Shown: positions 36,276 through 46,605, counted from the first letter of the stretch. The stretch is 64,000 nt of DNA from an uncultured Mollicutes bacterium (GCA_900539595.1 UQCQ01000009.1:12769-76768); one strand, 5' to 3'. The notes: a model not told the origin generated them from the letters alone. Translations and numbers: made by a program.

Positions 36276-37831
36276 TTGGATGATTCTCCTTTTTGATTAA
36301 GCGGGGTATAAACGAATTTGTTTTTGAATTGCAATTTTCGATAGAAGCCGTATCGAGTCAAATTGTCCATCGATGTTCGAGCGGTTTCATAGGCACAGCG
36401 CACATGGCGCTTGTAATCCTGAATGCTATAATAGCACCCCATCGTGCAGTGCGTCGCAAAAAACGATGCTTGAGTTCGGCTAATTTGCGGATTCGTCTCA
36501 TAGATATATTTAGCGGCGTCCCGCAAATCTTTACCAGCAATTTCTTTCTTTGGAATGACAACAGCTAATTCGCCTTCGTCGATTCTTTTTTCAGGCAAAA
36601 CAGGGGCAGGACGATTCGGATTTGGCTTAGGAGGAGCTTCTTTTAATTCCGGGGCGGGCGAAGGAGTTTCCGTTTCGGTAGCTTCTTCTTTTTCCACGTC
36701 GAGCTTTGACTCTTCTACAGCAGGAAGGGGAATCTCTTCCTGCTTGGTTTCAGGGATTGGGGAGGGGGCAGGTTCTTCCTGAGGACTTACTTTCGAAATA
36801 GAGGTTTCTGTTTCGTTAGAAGCGGGTAAAGCGTTGATTTCACTTTGGATTCCTTCTTTTTTAATTTTTAAAAAGAAATTAAGTTCTTCCGATAAAGAAG
36901 ACGAAGAACGCTCCATAAAATAATAGAAAATATAGGTGAGGTCCGCCTGACGCTGAATTTCAGAATCCATCTCATCCCAATTGGGAGATTTAGCTAATAA
37001 ATTCTCCAAAGGCAAAAGGGCGGAACAGGGGCCAAGTTTACTTTGCGAAAGAATCGTTTTGCAGCAAAGCAAGGCCATTAAATCGTTGCAGGATTCGAAA
37101 GGCTTTAGATAGTGGAAGAAATAAAGCGTAATCATCGCTTTCATCAACGGGGAAATCGCTTCGGTTCGATAGAAATACCAATAAGAAGACATGCATGCTT
37201 CAATTCGGTCTGCTGGGCATTCGTCATAAACGGCTTCCAAAGAGGACCTTGCATAACGGGAACGTTGGTCTTTTTCACGAAAGAACGAAACGAGTTCTCC
37301 TTCTTGACCCGTCAGCATCCCGTATATTTCCGCCAAATAATCTTCGTTATATTCAATGCGACGCACCGATTCGATGGCACGCAATACATCACGATATCCT
37401 AAAATCGAATAATGTTCGGGATTGTCTTCTCGGTAAAGACCGTTAATCATTGCCTTAAGCGTAAGATCATCCACCGTCTTTTCGTCTAATTGGGAAGCGG
37501 CGCGAAGTAACGTCAAATAGACGGCATTGTTCATCTTCCGTCTTTCGTCGGGACGTTCCGAAATATCAGAGAAAATTTCCTTCATTCGGTTCAACCGATC
37601 TTCGTAATCAGCAAATTTTCGATCTAGCGTTTGCGTAGAGGTATACCCAAAACGGCTGTTATTAATGGAACGCAAGAAAAGATTGCAGCGGTTTTCGTCC
37701 CTAAATTTACGGAGAATATTCCATTGGTAGTCGATCAATTGACTGCCCAAGATTCGGCGAAGTTCGTAGCGTGTAACGTAACGCTTCTCACAATATTCGT
37801 TGCACAAATCTTCGGAACTATAACCCGCCAT
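36272..37831 (-). CDS. Fic-fold-like protein without the catalytic motif
   Basis: A 519-residue protein. Residues ~125-265 resemble a Fic domain (YRDVLRAIE, inhibitory/core helices, AISPLMKAMITLYFFHYLKPFE), but where Fic enzymes have HPFxxGNGR this reads K243-PF-E-S-C-N-D-L: the catalytic His is Lys and the GNGR loop is changed. AMP transfer is therefore unlikely. Next is a Pro/Glu/Thr-rich linker (~325-430) and a C-terminal winged-helix-like domain (residues ~450-510) as in Fic-WH proteins. Start at 37831 has GAGGTCC upstream. A pseudo-enzyme with a regulatory role is an inference. Confidence 0.55.
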   Translation of the reverse strand: MAGYSSEDLCNEYCEKRYVTRYELRRILGSQLIDYQWNILRKFRDENRCNLFLRSINNSRFGYTSTQTLDRKFADYEDRLNRMKEIFSDISERPDERRKMNNAVYLTLLRAASQLDEKTVDDLTLKAMINGLYREDNPEHYSILGYRDVLRAIESVRRIEYNEDYLAEIYGMLTGQEGELVSFFREKDQRSRYARSSLEAVYDECPADRIEACMSSYWYFYRTEAISPLMKAMITLYFFHYLKPFESCNDLMALLCCKTILSQSKLGPCSALLPLENLLAKSPNWDEMDSEIQRQADLTYIFYYFMERSSSSLSEELNFFLKIKKEGIQSEINALPASNETETSISKVSPQEEPAPSPIPETKQEEIPLPAVEESKLDVEKEEATETETPSPAPELKEAPPKPNPNRPAPVLPEKRIDEGELAVVIPKKEIAGKDLRDAAKYIYETNPQISRTQASFFATHCTMGCYYSIQDYKRHVRCAYETARTSMDNLTRYGFYRKLQFKNKFVYTPLNQKGESSK

Positions 37832-37856
37832 TTTTGGACCTCTTGTCTTTGCCAGT

Positions 37857-37886
37857 ATTATAAAAAACAAAAGGATTTTAAATCAA
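37857..37886 (-). promoter_or_regulatory. Promoter for the Fic-like gene, small membrane gene and hemW
   Basis: TTGATT at 37881-37886 and TATAAT at 37857-37862 with an 18-base spacer, minus strand, ahead of the ATG at 37831. Confidence 0.6.
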
Positions 37887-37910
37887 CCAAAAAACTACCA
37901 ATTTCCACGC

Positions 37911-39725
37911 TTATTTAGCGTCATCGTCGATGGATAATACCGTCATGAAGGCTTCTTGTGGAATTTCGACCGAACCAACGGCTTTCATGCGCTTCTTTCC
38001 TTCTTTTTGCTTTTCTAACAACTTCTTTTTACGGGAGATGTCCCCACCATAACATTTGGCTAAAACGTCTTTGCGCATCGATTTGATATCGGCGCGGGCG
38101 ATTACCTTCCCGTTAATGGATGCCTGGACGGGGACTTCAAATTGCTGGCGAGGAATAACGGTTTTCAGTTTGCTGACCAAAGCGATTCCCCGATTGTAGG
38201 CACTGGGGCGATAAACGATGGAGGAAAGGGCGTCGACCGCATCCCCATTCAAAAGAATATCCATTTTACAAAGATCGCTCTTTCGATATTCGATGAGTTC
38301 ATAATCCAAGGAGGCATACCCTTTGGTGGCGGATTTTAATTTATCGAAGAAATTATAGATGATTTCGCTCAGCGGCAATTCGTAAATGAGAATATTGCGG
38401 GTATCGTCGAAAACCTGAAGGTCTTTGAAAACGCCGCGTTTATCCTGACAAATCTGCATAATCGCCCCAACATATTCGGACGGAGACATAATTTCCGCTT
38501 TCACAAAGGGCTCATCGATTTCGCTGATTTTGGAAGGCTCCGGCAATTCGGAAGGGTTATCGATCATTACCACTTCACCATTCGTCTTAATCACTTTATA
38601 GATGACGCTTGGAGCCGTGAGGATTAAATTCATCCCATATTCCCGTTCCAAGCGTTCTTGGACAACATCCATGTGGAGCAATCCAAGGAAGCCGCAGCGG
38701 AAGCCAAATCCCAAAGCTTGCGAGGATTCGGGCTCCCAAGACAAGGAGGCATCGTTCAGGGAGAGTTTTTCCAACGCGTCTTTTAACGCCCCATATTCTT
38801 TGGAATCCACCGGGTATAAGCCGCAATAAACCATCGGGTTAATCTTGCGATACCCCGGAAGAGCGGATTTAGCCATGTTATTGGCAAGGGTAATCGTTTC
38901 GCCGGCGACCACGTCATGAATATCTTTGATGGTGGCAGTAATCCAACCGACTTCGCCACAATCCAAAGAGGGGGTTTTCATTTCGTTTGGCGTGCGAATT
39001 CCCACTTCCGTAACCACATAGCTCTTTTTCGCCTGCATCAGGTAAATGGTGTCCCCGGGCTTCACCGAACCATTTTTAATGCGAACCAAAACAACAACCC
39101 CGCGATAGGAATCATAGTAACTATCGAAGATTAAGGCTTGTAATGGAGCGTGGGGATCCCCGTGGGGCGGAGGGACGTCACGAACAATTTTTTCCAAAAC
39201 TTCATCGACTCCGAATCCCGTTTTTGCTGAAACATCGCAGGCATCGGTGCAATCTACCCCAATTCGATTTTCGATATCTTCTTTCACCCGTTCTGGCATC
39301 GCCGAAGGAAGGTCCACCTTGTTGATGACGGGGAGCAATGCAAGGTCATTGTCTACCGCAAGATAAACATTGGCCAGGGTTTGGGCCTGCACTCCCTGAG
39401 TGGCATCTACAACCAATAAAGCCCCTTCGCAGGCGGCCAAGCTCCGGCTTACTTCGTAAGAAAAGTCGACGTGCCCCGGAGTATCGATCAAATTATAGAT
39501 ATATGTTTCCCCGTTTTTGGCTTTATAAGAAACCGTTACGGCGTTCAGTTTAATCGTAATGCCACGTTCCCGTTCCAAATCCATGGAATCGAGAAGTTGC
39601 TCTTTCATTTCCCGTTTTTGCACGGTGCCAGTCATTTCCAAAATACGATCCGCAAGCGTAGATTTTCCGTGGTCGATATGAGCAATGATGCTGAAGTTTC
39701 TAATGTGGGATTGATCAAATGGCAT
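37911..39725 (-). CDS. lepA: Elongation factor 4 (LepA)
   Basis: A 604-residue translational GTPase that back-translocates or helps ribosome assembly. G1 AHIDHGKST is near residue 14, DTPGHVDF and NKVDLP follow, and the LepA-specific C-terminal domain ([12 protein letters not shown] region and end) is present. I start at 39725 ([11 protein letters not shown]), directly before G1; the 34-codon upstream extension lies at the end of the helicase gene. Confidence 0.97.
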   Translation of the reverse strand: MPFDQSHIRNFSIIAHIDHGKSTLADRILEMTGTVQKREMKEQLLDSMDLERERGITIKLNAVTVSYKAKNGETYIYNLIDTPGHVDFSYEVSRSLAACEGALLVVDATQGVQAQTLANVYLAVDNDLALLPVINKVDLPSAMPERVKEDIENRIGVDCTDACDVSAKTGFGVDEVLEKIVRDVPPPHGDPHAPLQALIFDSYYDSYRGVVVLVRIKNGSVKPGDTIYLMQAKKSYVVTEVGIRTPNEMKTPSLDCGEVGWITATIKDIHDVVAGETITLANNMAKSALPGYRKINPMVYCGLYPVDSKEYGALKDALEKLSLNDASLSWEPESSQALGFGFRCGFLGLLHMDVVQERLEREYGMNLILTAPSVIYKVIKTNGEVVMIDNPSELPEPSKISEIDEPFVKAEIMSPSEYVGAIMQICQDKRGVFKDLQVFDDTRNILIYELPLSEIIYNFFDKLKSATKGYASLDYELIEYRKSDLCKMDILLNGDAVDALSSIVYRPSAYNRGIALVSKLKTVIPRQQFEVPVQASINGKVIARADIKSMRKDVLAKCYGGDISRKKKLLEKQKEGKKRMKAVGSVEIPQEAFMTVLSIDDDAK

Positions 39726-39745
39726 AAGCAATGCTGGATTATATT

Positions 39746-42094
39746 CTATTTTTGTTTTTCCTTGTAGAAGGAAAGAAGCGAAGAGCGAACTTCTTGTGGG
39801 GAAAGAACGATTTGCGCATCCGGCCAAAGCCTTCCAAAAACATCGCGATATTCTCCTTGGGTATAGCGATCATCGATGAGCAATGCACTCCCTTGGTCCG
39901 TTGGAGTGCGAATTAATCGGCCCACCGCCTGGGTGACCTTATTCATCCCCGGGAAACGATAGGCGTAATCGAATCCGTTGCTCCCTTTATTATCGTAGTA
40001 TTCTCGAATAGAGTCATTGTCTAATCCCACTTGCGGGAGCCCTACTCCTACAATGGCCACCCCAATTAAGCGATCATCCACTAGATCCACGCCTTCGCCA
40101 AATACCCCGCCCAAAGTCAATAATCCGACGGTTGTATGGTCCGGATTAGGCTGAAAAGCTTCAAGAAATATCGTCCTTTCATCGTGGGACATACTTTTGC
40201 TTTGAATCTGCACTTCCGCATCCCCAAAATCCAAATAGGGCAGAATGGATTCTAAATAAGCGTAGCTTGGAAAATAGATAAAATAATTCCCTTTCTTGGC
40301 CTGCACGAATTCTTTTAAATACAAGGAAACTGGCTTTAAAGAAGCGTCTCTGTCTTTATATCGAAGGCTGATTTTGGGGGCAATAAGCACATGAAGATTT
40401 TCTTTGGGGAACGGGGAAGGGAGTAATAAATAAGGGGAATCCGTCGTTCCATTTAAGGCGGACATATAATAAGAAATCGGGGACAAAGTCGCCGAAAAAA
40501 GAGCGCATCCACGAACTTTTTGCATGGATTCACGAAGATAGGAAGAGGGGTCGAGGCAGCGAAAATGCAATTCCACTCCATTTCGCCCTTGTTCCAAATA
40601 ATGCTTGATGGAAGGGGAGTCGTACTGTTCGCAAAGCAATTTATATTTCCCTAATTCGCGGCTTAAGGAAACACATTCTTCTGGCAAAGATATCCCATAC
40701 TCTTTTCCGTATTCTAATTGTTTCTTCCGGATCGAATCCGCGTAGGAAACAAATGCCCCGTTCTCGATTTCTTGGCTCTCCTCTCCCCCTAATTCCTCCG
40801 CCAAGGCATCCGCTAATTTTTTTAACGAACGTTGAAGCGAACGGAATTCTTTCCCTTTTAGGCTTCTTTTCGCTTCCAAAACGTGGTTTTTGCTGATGCA
40901 AGCGGAATACATGTCTCGGCCCCGATCAATCAGGTTATGGGCCTCATCCACCAAAATGAAATCCTTGCTCGCATCAACGGTTTCATCAAAGTATCGCTGC
41001 AATTTAACTCGAGGATCGAAAAAATAGTTGTAATCGCAGATGACAATATCGGCTTGCAGGCTCAAATCCAATTGAAATTCAAAGGGGCAAATCGAATATT
41101 GAAGGGCAATTTGTTTCACCCCAAGCATGTCAAACCGTTCCAAGCGGTCCTCCGCTTCGTTTAAAGCATCCTTTAATTTGGTGTAATAGTCTTTGGCGTA
41201 AGGGCAATCATCGGGATTACAAGCATGTCCGGGGCAAAAACAGATTTTATCTTTGGCTACCAAAAAAGAATCCCGGGCTTTTAGCCCTACTTTGTATAAG
41301 TCGGTCAGCGTGTCGTAAGCAGAAATTCCACCAGTATTTTTCGCGGTTAAATAAAAGATTTTATCGAGATTTTTATGGTCGAAAGACAAGACGGCAGGAT
41401 AAAGGGTTGAGATGGTTTTTCCAATCCCAGTAGGAGCTTCCGCGAAAAAGACTCCGCCCCGCTTGCACAAGCCGTAAACGCATTGGCTGAGTTGCCGCTG
41501 GCCCTCGCGAAATTCGCCGTAGGGAAAGGGGAGTTTCCTTACGGAAAGATCCCGAGCTCTAACATGTTTCATTCGTCTTTCTTCAAAAGCAAAATAAGAA
41601 CGGGCGAGTTCATGAATACGCTCCTCCACCTCTTCCCAGGTAAAGACAAAATCTTTCCGCAGAGCAGCACTAGAATCCAATTGAGATAAATAGGAGAGAC
41701 GCACGCCGATTTGGTCCCCGCCAGTTTCCGTTAGGTACATATACGCGTAGCAAAGAGCTTGCCCCAAATGCCATTCTTTTTGCTGTTCAAAAAAGACTTC
41801 TAACGGCAAAACCGTCGACTTGATTTCATCAATAATGGGATAGTCACCTCCGACGATGATGCCATCCGCTCTTCCGGAAAGAGCAATCGTGCCTTCTTCT
41901 AGAGCAATCGTTGCCGAAAGAGGATATTCGGAAAGGTATTCCTTTCCTTGCTTTTTTTGATAGGAAGAGTGCATTAAAGACCCCAAATTCATGGTGTCTT
42001 GGTTATAAACACGATTATCGATATCGCCTTTTCGAAGCAAAAAATCGACCAATTCGTGGACGGAGAGACGTAAATAGGGCTTTTCTTTACTCAA
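39746..42094 (-). CDS. PD-(D/E)XK nuclease - XPD/DinG-type helicase fusion
   Basis: A 782-residue protein. N-terminal ~170 residues fit a RecB/Cas4-like nuclease: Asp76 (SGRADG), Glu90-x-Lys92 (DEIKST) and Gln112. Next is a superfamily 2 helicase: Walker A APTGIGKT at 220-227, four Cys for an iron-sulphur cluster (285, 287, 292, 297), VDEAH at 382-386, and a C-terminal QAVGRLIR motif. This architecture occurs in Firmicutes and is thought to act in DNA repair. The only suitable start is a TTG at 42094, inside fmt (8-bp overlap). Confidence 0.8.
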   Translation of the reverse strand: MSKEKPYLRLSVHELVDFLLRKGDIDNRVYNQDTMNLGSLMHSSYQKKQGKEYLSEYPLSATIALEEGTIALSGRADGIIVGGDYPIIDEIKSTVLPLEVFFEQQKEWHLGQALCYAYMYLTETGGDQIGVRLSYLSQLDSSAALRKDFVFTWEEVEERIHELARSYFAFEERRMKHVRARDLSVRKLPFPYGEFREGQRQLSQCVYGLCKRGGVFFAEAPTGIGKTISTLYPAVLSFDHKNLDKIFYLTAKNTGGISAYDTLTDLYKVGLKARDSFLVAKDKICFCPGHACNPDDCPYAKDYYTKLKDALNEAEDRLERFDMLGVKQIALQYSICPFEFQLDLSLQADIVICDYNYFFDPRVKLQRYFDETVDASKDFILVDEAHNLIDRGRDMYSACISKNHVLEAKRSLKGKEFRSLQRSLKKLADALAEELGGEESQEIENGAFVSYADSIRKKQLEYGKEYGISLPEECVSLSRELGKYKLLCEQYDSPSIKHYLEQGRNGVELHFRCLDPSSYLRESMQKVRGCALFSATLSPISYYMSALNGTTDSPYLLLPSPFPKENLHVLIAPKISLRYKDRDASLKPVSLYLKEFVQAKKGNYFIYFPSYAYLESILPYLDFGDAEVQIQSKSMSHDERTIFLEAFQPNPDHTTVGLLTLGGVFGEGVDLVDDRLIGVAIVGVGLPQVGLDNDSIREYYDNKGSNGFDYAYRFPGMNKVTQAVGRLIRTPTDQGSALLIDDRYTQGEYRDVFGRLWPDAQIVLSPQEVRSSLLSFYKEKQK

Positions 42095-43043
42095 AGCGCG
42101 CCCCTTCTAAAATAGAACGGAAGCCATTCAAAAAACTGGCACCATCCATCATTTTCTTTCCCTCAAGCTGCACCTCGTCCAACGAAATCACCCCGTCGGA
42201 AAGCTGCAAAAGCAATTTCTTTTTGTGAGGGAGAGTTGAACCGACAGGCCGACTGGTTTCGGTGGAAAAAATCGAAGCCTTTAAAATTTTCATCTTCTTA
42301 CCATCAAGGAGCAAATATCCGCCCGGCTTCTCAGACAACCCCCGAAGCATATGGAGGAAGTCCGAAGAGACCATGGATAAGTTCAAATGTTCTTCTTCCG
42401 GCTTGATTTTAGCGGCGAACGTAACAAGTTTCTCATCTTGTTCTTCTCCTTTTAAATCTCCATTTAAATAGGGGAGCAAGTCGCGAAGAATCAAGTCCCG
42501 AGCGGCAAGGCCAATTTTTTCAGATAAAGAAGAATAATTGTCGTTTTCCTCAATGGTGACGACAGCTTTGTCGTACATTTTTCCAGCATCCATCGCGGCG
42601 ACCATTTCCATTAGCGTTACACCCGTTTCTTTTTCACCGGCCATCAGGCAACGTTGAATGGGGGCGGCGCCACGCCAAGCGGGCAATAAAGACCCATGAA
42701 GGTTCAAACACCCATATTTTGGGGCGGACAAAACGGCTTCGGGAACAATTTGCCCATATGCCATCGTCACAATGACATCCGGTTTCAGTTCGCGAATGAA
42801 ATCATTTTCCAGCCGGATCCGATGAGGTTGAAAAACGGGGATACCAAACTTTTGGGCGACCACTTTAGTAGGAGGCGGCTCGATTTTTCCTTTTCGGCCA
42901 ACAGGCTTATCCTCATTGCAGACAAGTCCAATGACGTTGAAATGGTTTTCCAACAAACCCGTCAGCACAATCGCGCTGATGGCGGGGGTGCCCATGTAGA
43001 GAATCCGGGGCTCAGACGGAGAATGAAACATTGAATTGGACAT
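42087..43043 (-). CDS. fmt: Methionyl-tRNA formyltransferase
   Basis: A 318-residue enzyme that formylates initiator Met-tRNA. Signatures: RILYMGTPAISA, LNLHGSLLPAWRGAAPIQ and GVTLMEMVAAMDAGKM. The start is uncertain between ATG at 43043 and ATG at 43031; neither has a clear ribosome site. Divergent from the acyl-activating enzyme. Confidence 0.95.
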   Translation of the reverse strand: MSNSMFHSPSEPRILYMGTPAISAIVLTGLLENHFNVIGLVCNEDKPVGRKGKIEPPPTKVVAQKFGIPVFQPHRIRLENDFIRELKPDVIVTMAYGQIVPEAVLSAPKYGCLNLHGSLLPAWRGAAPIQRCLMAGEKETGVTLMEMVAAMDAGKMYDKAVVTIEENDNYSSLSEKIGLAARDLILRDLLPYLNGDLKGEEQDEKLVTFAAKIKPEEEHLNLSMVSSDFLHMLRGLSEKPGGYLLLDGKKMKILKASIFSTETSRPVGSTLPHKKKLLLQLSDGVISLDEVQLEGKKMMDGASFLNGFRSILEGARFE

Positions 43044-43097
43044 AAGCAAAAATATTTTAGGACAACGAAATCGATGTTCAACCTTTCTATACCCTCT

Positions 43098-43117
43098 TAT
43101 TAAAAATCTTTTTAATA
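43098..43117. promoter_or_regulatory. Perfect 20-bp palindrome, probable operator
   Basis: TATTAAAAATCTTTTTAATA: 9-bp arms with a 2-bp centre, between fmt and the acyl-activating enzyme, 27 bases before the latter's ATG. No T-run follows, so it looks like a regulator site, not a terminator. The regulator is unknown. Confidence 0.45.
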
Positions 43118-43144
43118 GAACCGAAAAGTAGTAAGGTTTTTTCC

Positions 43145-45199
43145 ATGAAAAAAATCACGAAAGAATCCGTTGAATCCTTCATCGGAGCAACAAAGAACTG
43201 GGCAGAAAACGCCCGAACGATGGAAGACATCTATAACGCGATCGTCTCTAGAAACCCCGAGGCAGACTGCTGTCTCTATTTTGATGACGATGGAAAGCCA
43301 AAGTTTAAAACTTACGAAGCCTTTCGAGACGAGACCTTTTTGCTCGCCTCGAAAATGAGCCTTGCCCTTTCGGGTTTGGTCCCCAACACGGTCATCGGCA
43401 TTAAATTAAAAAATAGTCCTCGTTGGCCCATGGTTTTTTGGGCGATTTTAATGAACCATCATATCCCTCTCCTTATCGATGCCAAATTAGCTGTTGAAAA
43501 CACGAACAATTTGCTCCGTCAATCCCAAGCCGTTGCCATTATCACCAACGAAGAAGGCGATTTTATCGTGCCTGCTTACCGCGTGCCCGAAATTTTAAAT
43601 AGCCAACCAGACTACTCCTTCACCCCCGATTGGGCCAACGAAATGATTTTTTGTTCCAGTGGCACAACCGGCGCGGCCAAAATGATGATTTACGAAGGGA
43701 GAAATCTGGTTGCCCAAATTGCCTCTTCCCTTAACATCCCTGAACGAACCTTGGATTTGATGTATCCAGGGAAAATTCGAATCTTGGCGATGCTTCCCTA
43801 CCACCACGTTTTCGGATTCATGGTGGTTTATCTTTGGTTTAATTTCTATGGAAAATGCGTGGTTTATCCTCGTTCCATGGGAACAAGCGATTTGCTTTAC
43901 GCTTGCAAAAAAGGCGAATGTACGCACGTTTTCTCCGTTCCAATGTTTTGGGATGGCGTAGCCCTAGCGGTCACGCGTTTAGTCGCTACCTTAAAGCCGG
44001 GAAAGCGAGATTTGTTTGCTAAGCTTATTGCTTACCAGACCCACAAAATCTCCAAAAAAGAGGCGGGAGCAAGCGCTAACAAAATTGTCTTGCGGGTTTT
44101 CCAAAAGAAAACACTCGGTAAGCATATCCGCTACTGCATTTCCGGTGGCGGCTTCCTCTCCCCCAAAACCGCCAGCGTTATCAATGGTCTCGGCTTCCCT
44201 CTCTATAATGGTTTTGGCATGACGGAAGTTGGAATCACCTCCGTTGAAGAATCTCCAAAAGTCGAACAACGTTTAAAATGCTCCATCGGAAAAACCTTCG
44301 CTGGCGTCGAATATAAAATTAAAAAAGCAAAAGAATCGGATTCTTCCGGTGAATTGTTCGTGCGTTCCCCTATCACCCACGTGGAAGAAATCATTAATGG
44401 CGTTCGTCGACCCACGGTATTAGATGAGGAAGGCTTCTTCCCCACTGGCGATATCGCCTACACGGATTATTCCCAAAATTTCTATATCAAGGGGAGAAGC
44501 AAAGACACGATTATTCTAAGCAACGGGGAAAACGTTTACCCCGATGAAATCGAGTATTATTTCAAAGATGTCAAAAATCTAAATAACGTAGTTTGTCTTG
44601 GGGCCAAGCACCCCGGGGAAAGCGAAGAAAAAATCACCTTGGTGTGCGAGGTCGATAACAGCGTAAACGAAGAAAAAATGGCAAAAATCTATCAAGATAT
44701 CCGATCGATCAATCAATCACTTCCTCAAGAAAAGAAAGTCCAAACCATTTTGATCGATAAGCGCCCCTTGCCAGTTTCTGGCTCTATGAAGGTCAAGCGT
44801 TTTGCCATCCGAGAAGCTATCGAAAAAGGTTCTCCTGACTTCTTCAACGCGGAGGCTCCGCAAAAAAAATCTACCGTTAGTTTCGAAGGTTATGATGAAA
44901 AAACAGTAGCCAATACTTTGAAAAAAGTAATCGGCGTATTCTCCAAAATCCTTTCACTGCCAACCTTTAAAATTGACGCTGACGCCAATTGGATTAATGA
45001 TCTCGGGGGAGATTCCATGAGTTACATCGAAATGTGCCAAACCATGAACAAAACCTTCAAAGTCGATATCCCTCAAGAGCTTTGGGGAAAACTGGGCACT
45101 GCCAACGATTTTACGAAAGAAATCTTGGACTTAATGGGTCCCAAAGCAAAAAAAGGAACCCAAAACCCCGAAGGAGATAAAAAAACGAAACGAAAATAG
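43145..45199 (+). CDS. AMP-forming acyl-activating enzyme fused to a C-terminal carrier domain
   Basis: A 684-residue protein. Residues ~20-570 are an ANL-type ligase: FCSSGTTGAAKM (P-loop), YNGFGMTEVG, TGDIAYTD, KDTIILSNGENVYPDEIE and the C-terminal catalytic lysine region SGSMKVKRF. Residues ~590-660 form an acyl-carrier domain with LGGDSMSY; Ser624 is the expected phosphopantetheine site. It probably activates a fatty acid and loads it on its own carrier. PlsY and PlsC in the window suggest a lipid link, but this is inferred. Weak AAGG ribosome site. Confidence 0.82.
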   Translation: MKKITKESVESFIGATKNWAENARTMEDIYNAIVSRNPEADCCLYFDDDGKPKFKTYEAFRDETFLLASKMSLALSGLVPNTVIGIKLKNSPRWPMVFWAILMNHHIPLLIDAKLAVENTNNLLRQSQAVAIITNEEGDFIVPAYRVPEILNSQPDYSFTPDWANEMIFCSSGTTGAAKMMIYEGRNLVAQIASSLNIPERTLDLMYPGKIRILAMLPYHHVFGFMVVYLWFNFYGKCVVYPRSMGTSDLLYACKKGECTHVFSVPMFWDGVALAVTRLVATLKPGKRDLFAKLIAYQTHKISKKEAGASANKIVLRVFQKKTLGKHIRYCISGGGFLSPKTASVINGLGFPLYNGFGMTEVGITSVEESPKVEQRLKCSIGKTFAGVEYKIKKAKESDSSGELFVRSPITHVEEIINGVRRPTVLDEEGFFPTGDIAYTDYSQNFYIKGRSKDTIILSNGENVYPDEIEYYFKDVKNLNNVVCLGAKHPGESEEKITLVCEVDNSVNEEKMAKIYQDIRSINQSLPQEKKVQTILIDKRPLPVSGSMKVKRFAIREAIEKGSPDFFNAEAPQKKSTVSFEGYDEKTVANTLKKVIGVFSKILSLPTFKIDADANWINDLGGDSMSYIEMCQTMNKTFKVDIPQELWGKLGTANDFTKEILDLMGPKAKKGTQNPEGDKKTKRK

Positions 45200-45228
45200 T
45201 TGCCAAAGGTTAGCCCTAAGGCTAATAT
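45200..45228 (+). promoter_or_regulatory. Promoter for rpsT with internal dyad
   Basis: TTGCCA at 45200-45205 and TAATAT at 45223-45228 with a 17-base spacer. The spacer and -10 carry TTAGCC-CTAA-GGCTAA, a 6-bp inverted repeat. Confidence 0.5.
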
Positions 45229-45256
45229 AAAACCCGCTATTAAAAAGGAAACGAAA

Positions 45257-45520
45257 ATGCCAAACATTAAATCTCAAATCAAACGTGACGGAACCAACAA
45301 AGCCGCTAACGCCAAAAACAGCGCCGAAAAGAATCGCGTTCGCACGGCCATCAAAAAGGTCGAAGCCCTTGTGGAAGAAGGCAAGAAGGAAGAAGCCAAA
45401 GCCGCTCTTTCCGAAGCGGTCTCTCTCATCGACAAACTCGCCCAAAGCGGAATCATCGCCAAGAACAACGCCACCCACAAAAAGGCGCATCTTGAGCACA
45501 TTGTCGCCGGCTTAAACTAA
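45257..45520 (+). CDS. rpsT: 30S ribosomal protein S20
   Basis: An 87-residue Lys-rich ribosomal protein starting MPNIKSQIKRDGTNKAANAK, typical of S20. The ATG at 45257 has an AAAGGAAA site; an upstream in-frame extension begins inside the promoter. Convergent with holA, the usual Firmicutes arrangement. Confidence 0.97.
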   Translation: MPNIKSQIKRDGTNKAANAKNSAEKNRVRTAIKKVEALVEEGKKEEAKAALSEAVSLIDKLAQSGIIAKNNATHKKAHLEHIVAGLN

Positions 45521-45540
45521 GCAATCGATTGGTTAAAATC

Positions 45541-45596
45541 AAAAAGCGTCTCTCTTAAATGGGGTCCCACGGAACTCATGGAAAGACGCTTTTTTC
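45541..45596. terminator. Bidirectional terminator between rpsT and holA
   Basis: AAAAAGCGTCT (45541-45551) and AGACGCTTTTTT (45584-45595) pair over 11 bp, with a ~32-base loop that itself contains GGGTCCC. It can serve both convergent genes. Confidence 0.85.
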
Positions 45597-46598
45597 TTAC
45601 AAAGTGAAATTAGCAAGAAACCGTTCAAAGGCAAACCGGGGAGTTTCCATGCCGGAAAGAATCGACTTTTCGGTTTCGTAAAGTTCTTCTTGTATAGCCC
45701 AAAGCGCCATAGGATCGGCGTTAGTAACCGAGCGTAACGAAACGCTAACGCGATAGGATTTTACGTTTAATCGTTCGGCGATGGCAGTAGAGTTATAGCC
45801 TTCTCGGTATAAAAAGGAAACCTGGTCAAGAAAACGCAGTTGAGTGGCAAGCATATTGATAAGTCGGACTTCATCTGCTCCAAACACCTTTAAATCATGA
45901 TAGATTCGAATCGCCGAAGCCGTATCGCCCTTTAATAAGGCATTCGAAATTTCAAATGTGTTTTCTTCCATTTTAGGTGCAACGAGTTTTTCCACCATGG
46001 ATAGAGTCACAGGCTCCCCGTTAGCGTACAATGCAATCTTTTCCCGCTCGGAAAGATATCGGCCATAATCCCCGTCTACGCGTTCCACCAATTCTTGGCA
46101 GACTTCCCTGGGAGCAGGGCAATTCCTTTTAGCAAAAAAAGTCGAGGCCGCGCCGATTAATCGAGCGGGTTCCGGCATTGGAAGCGGTAGTAATTTTCCC
46201 GTCTGCTTAATGGCGATCACAGCGGGGTTTGTTTCGTCTAGCGTTTCGCTATAAGTGACTAAAAACAAATCGATAAGCGGGTTAGGGTTGCGACAATAAG
46301 CGGCGAATCGATCTAAGGCGGGGTCCACCTTCTTTTCTTTTTTAGAGCCTTTCCCTTTAACGCCGGATTGCTTTTTCGTAACCTTAGCCAAAAAAGAACA
46401 ATCTTCGGCCAAAACAGCCTTGGATTCATAACCCAATGGAAGATAATCGCATTCCGATGTTACCGTATCCAAAGCGGTTTCCGCCATATTAAAGGAAATA
46501 TAATTCGATTCATTTCGATGCGGCAGTTTTTCGCGCAAAGCTTTTAACGCGCTTCGACGAGCCAATTCAGGCTCGGCAGAGAAATAAAGATAAATCAC
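45597..46598 (-). CDS. holA: DNA polymerase III subunit delta
   Basis: A clamp-loader subunit of about 333 residues. It has no strong motifs, but its length, the AAA+-like layout (VIYLYFSAEPELARRSALK), the C-terminal domain (HDLKVFGADEVRLINMLATQLRF) and position between comEC and rpsT match HolA. A GTG at 46598 just after the comEC stop seems the best start; a longer ORF from 46634 overlaps comEC. Confidence 0.85.
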   Translation of the reverse strand: MIYLYFSAEPELARRSALKALREKLPHRNESNYISFNMAETALDTVTSECDYLPLGYESKAVLAEDCSFLAKVTKKQSGVKGKGSKKEKKVDPALDRFAAYCRNPNPLIDLFLVTYSETLDETNPAVIAIKQTGKLLPLPMPEPARLIGAASTFFAKRNCPAPREVCQELVERVDGDYGRYLSEREKIALYANGEPVTLSMVEKLVAPKMEENTFEISNALLKGDTASAIRIYHDLKVFGADEVRLINMLATQLRFLDQVSFLYREGYNSTAIAERLNVKSYRVSVSLRSVTNADPMALWAIQEELYETEKSILSGMETPRFAFERFLANFTL

Positions 46599-46605
46599 TC
46601 GTTTA

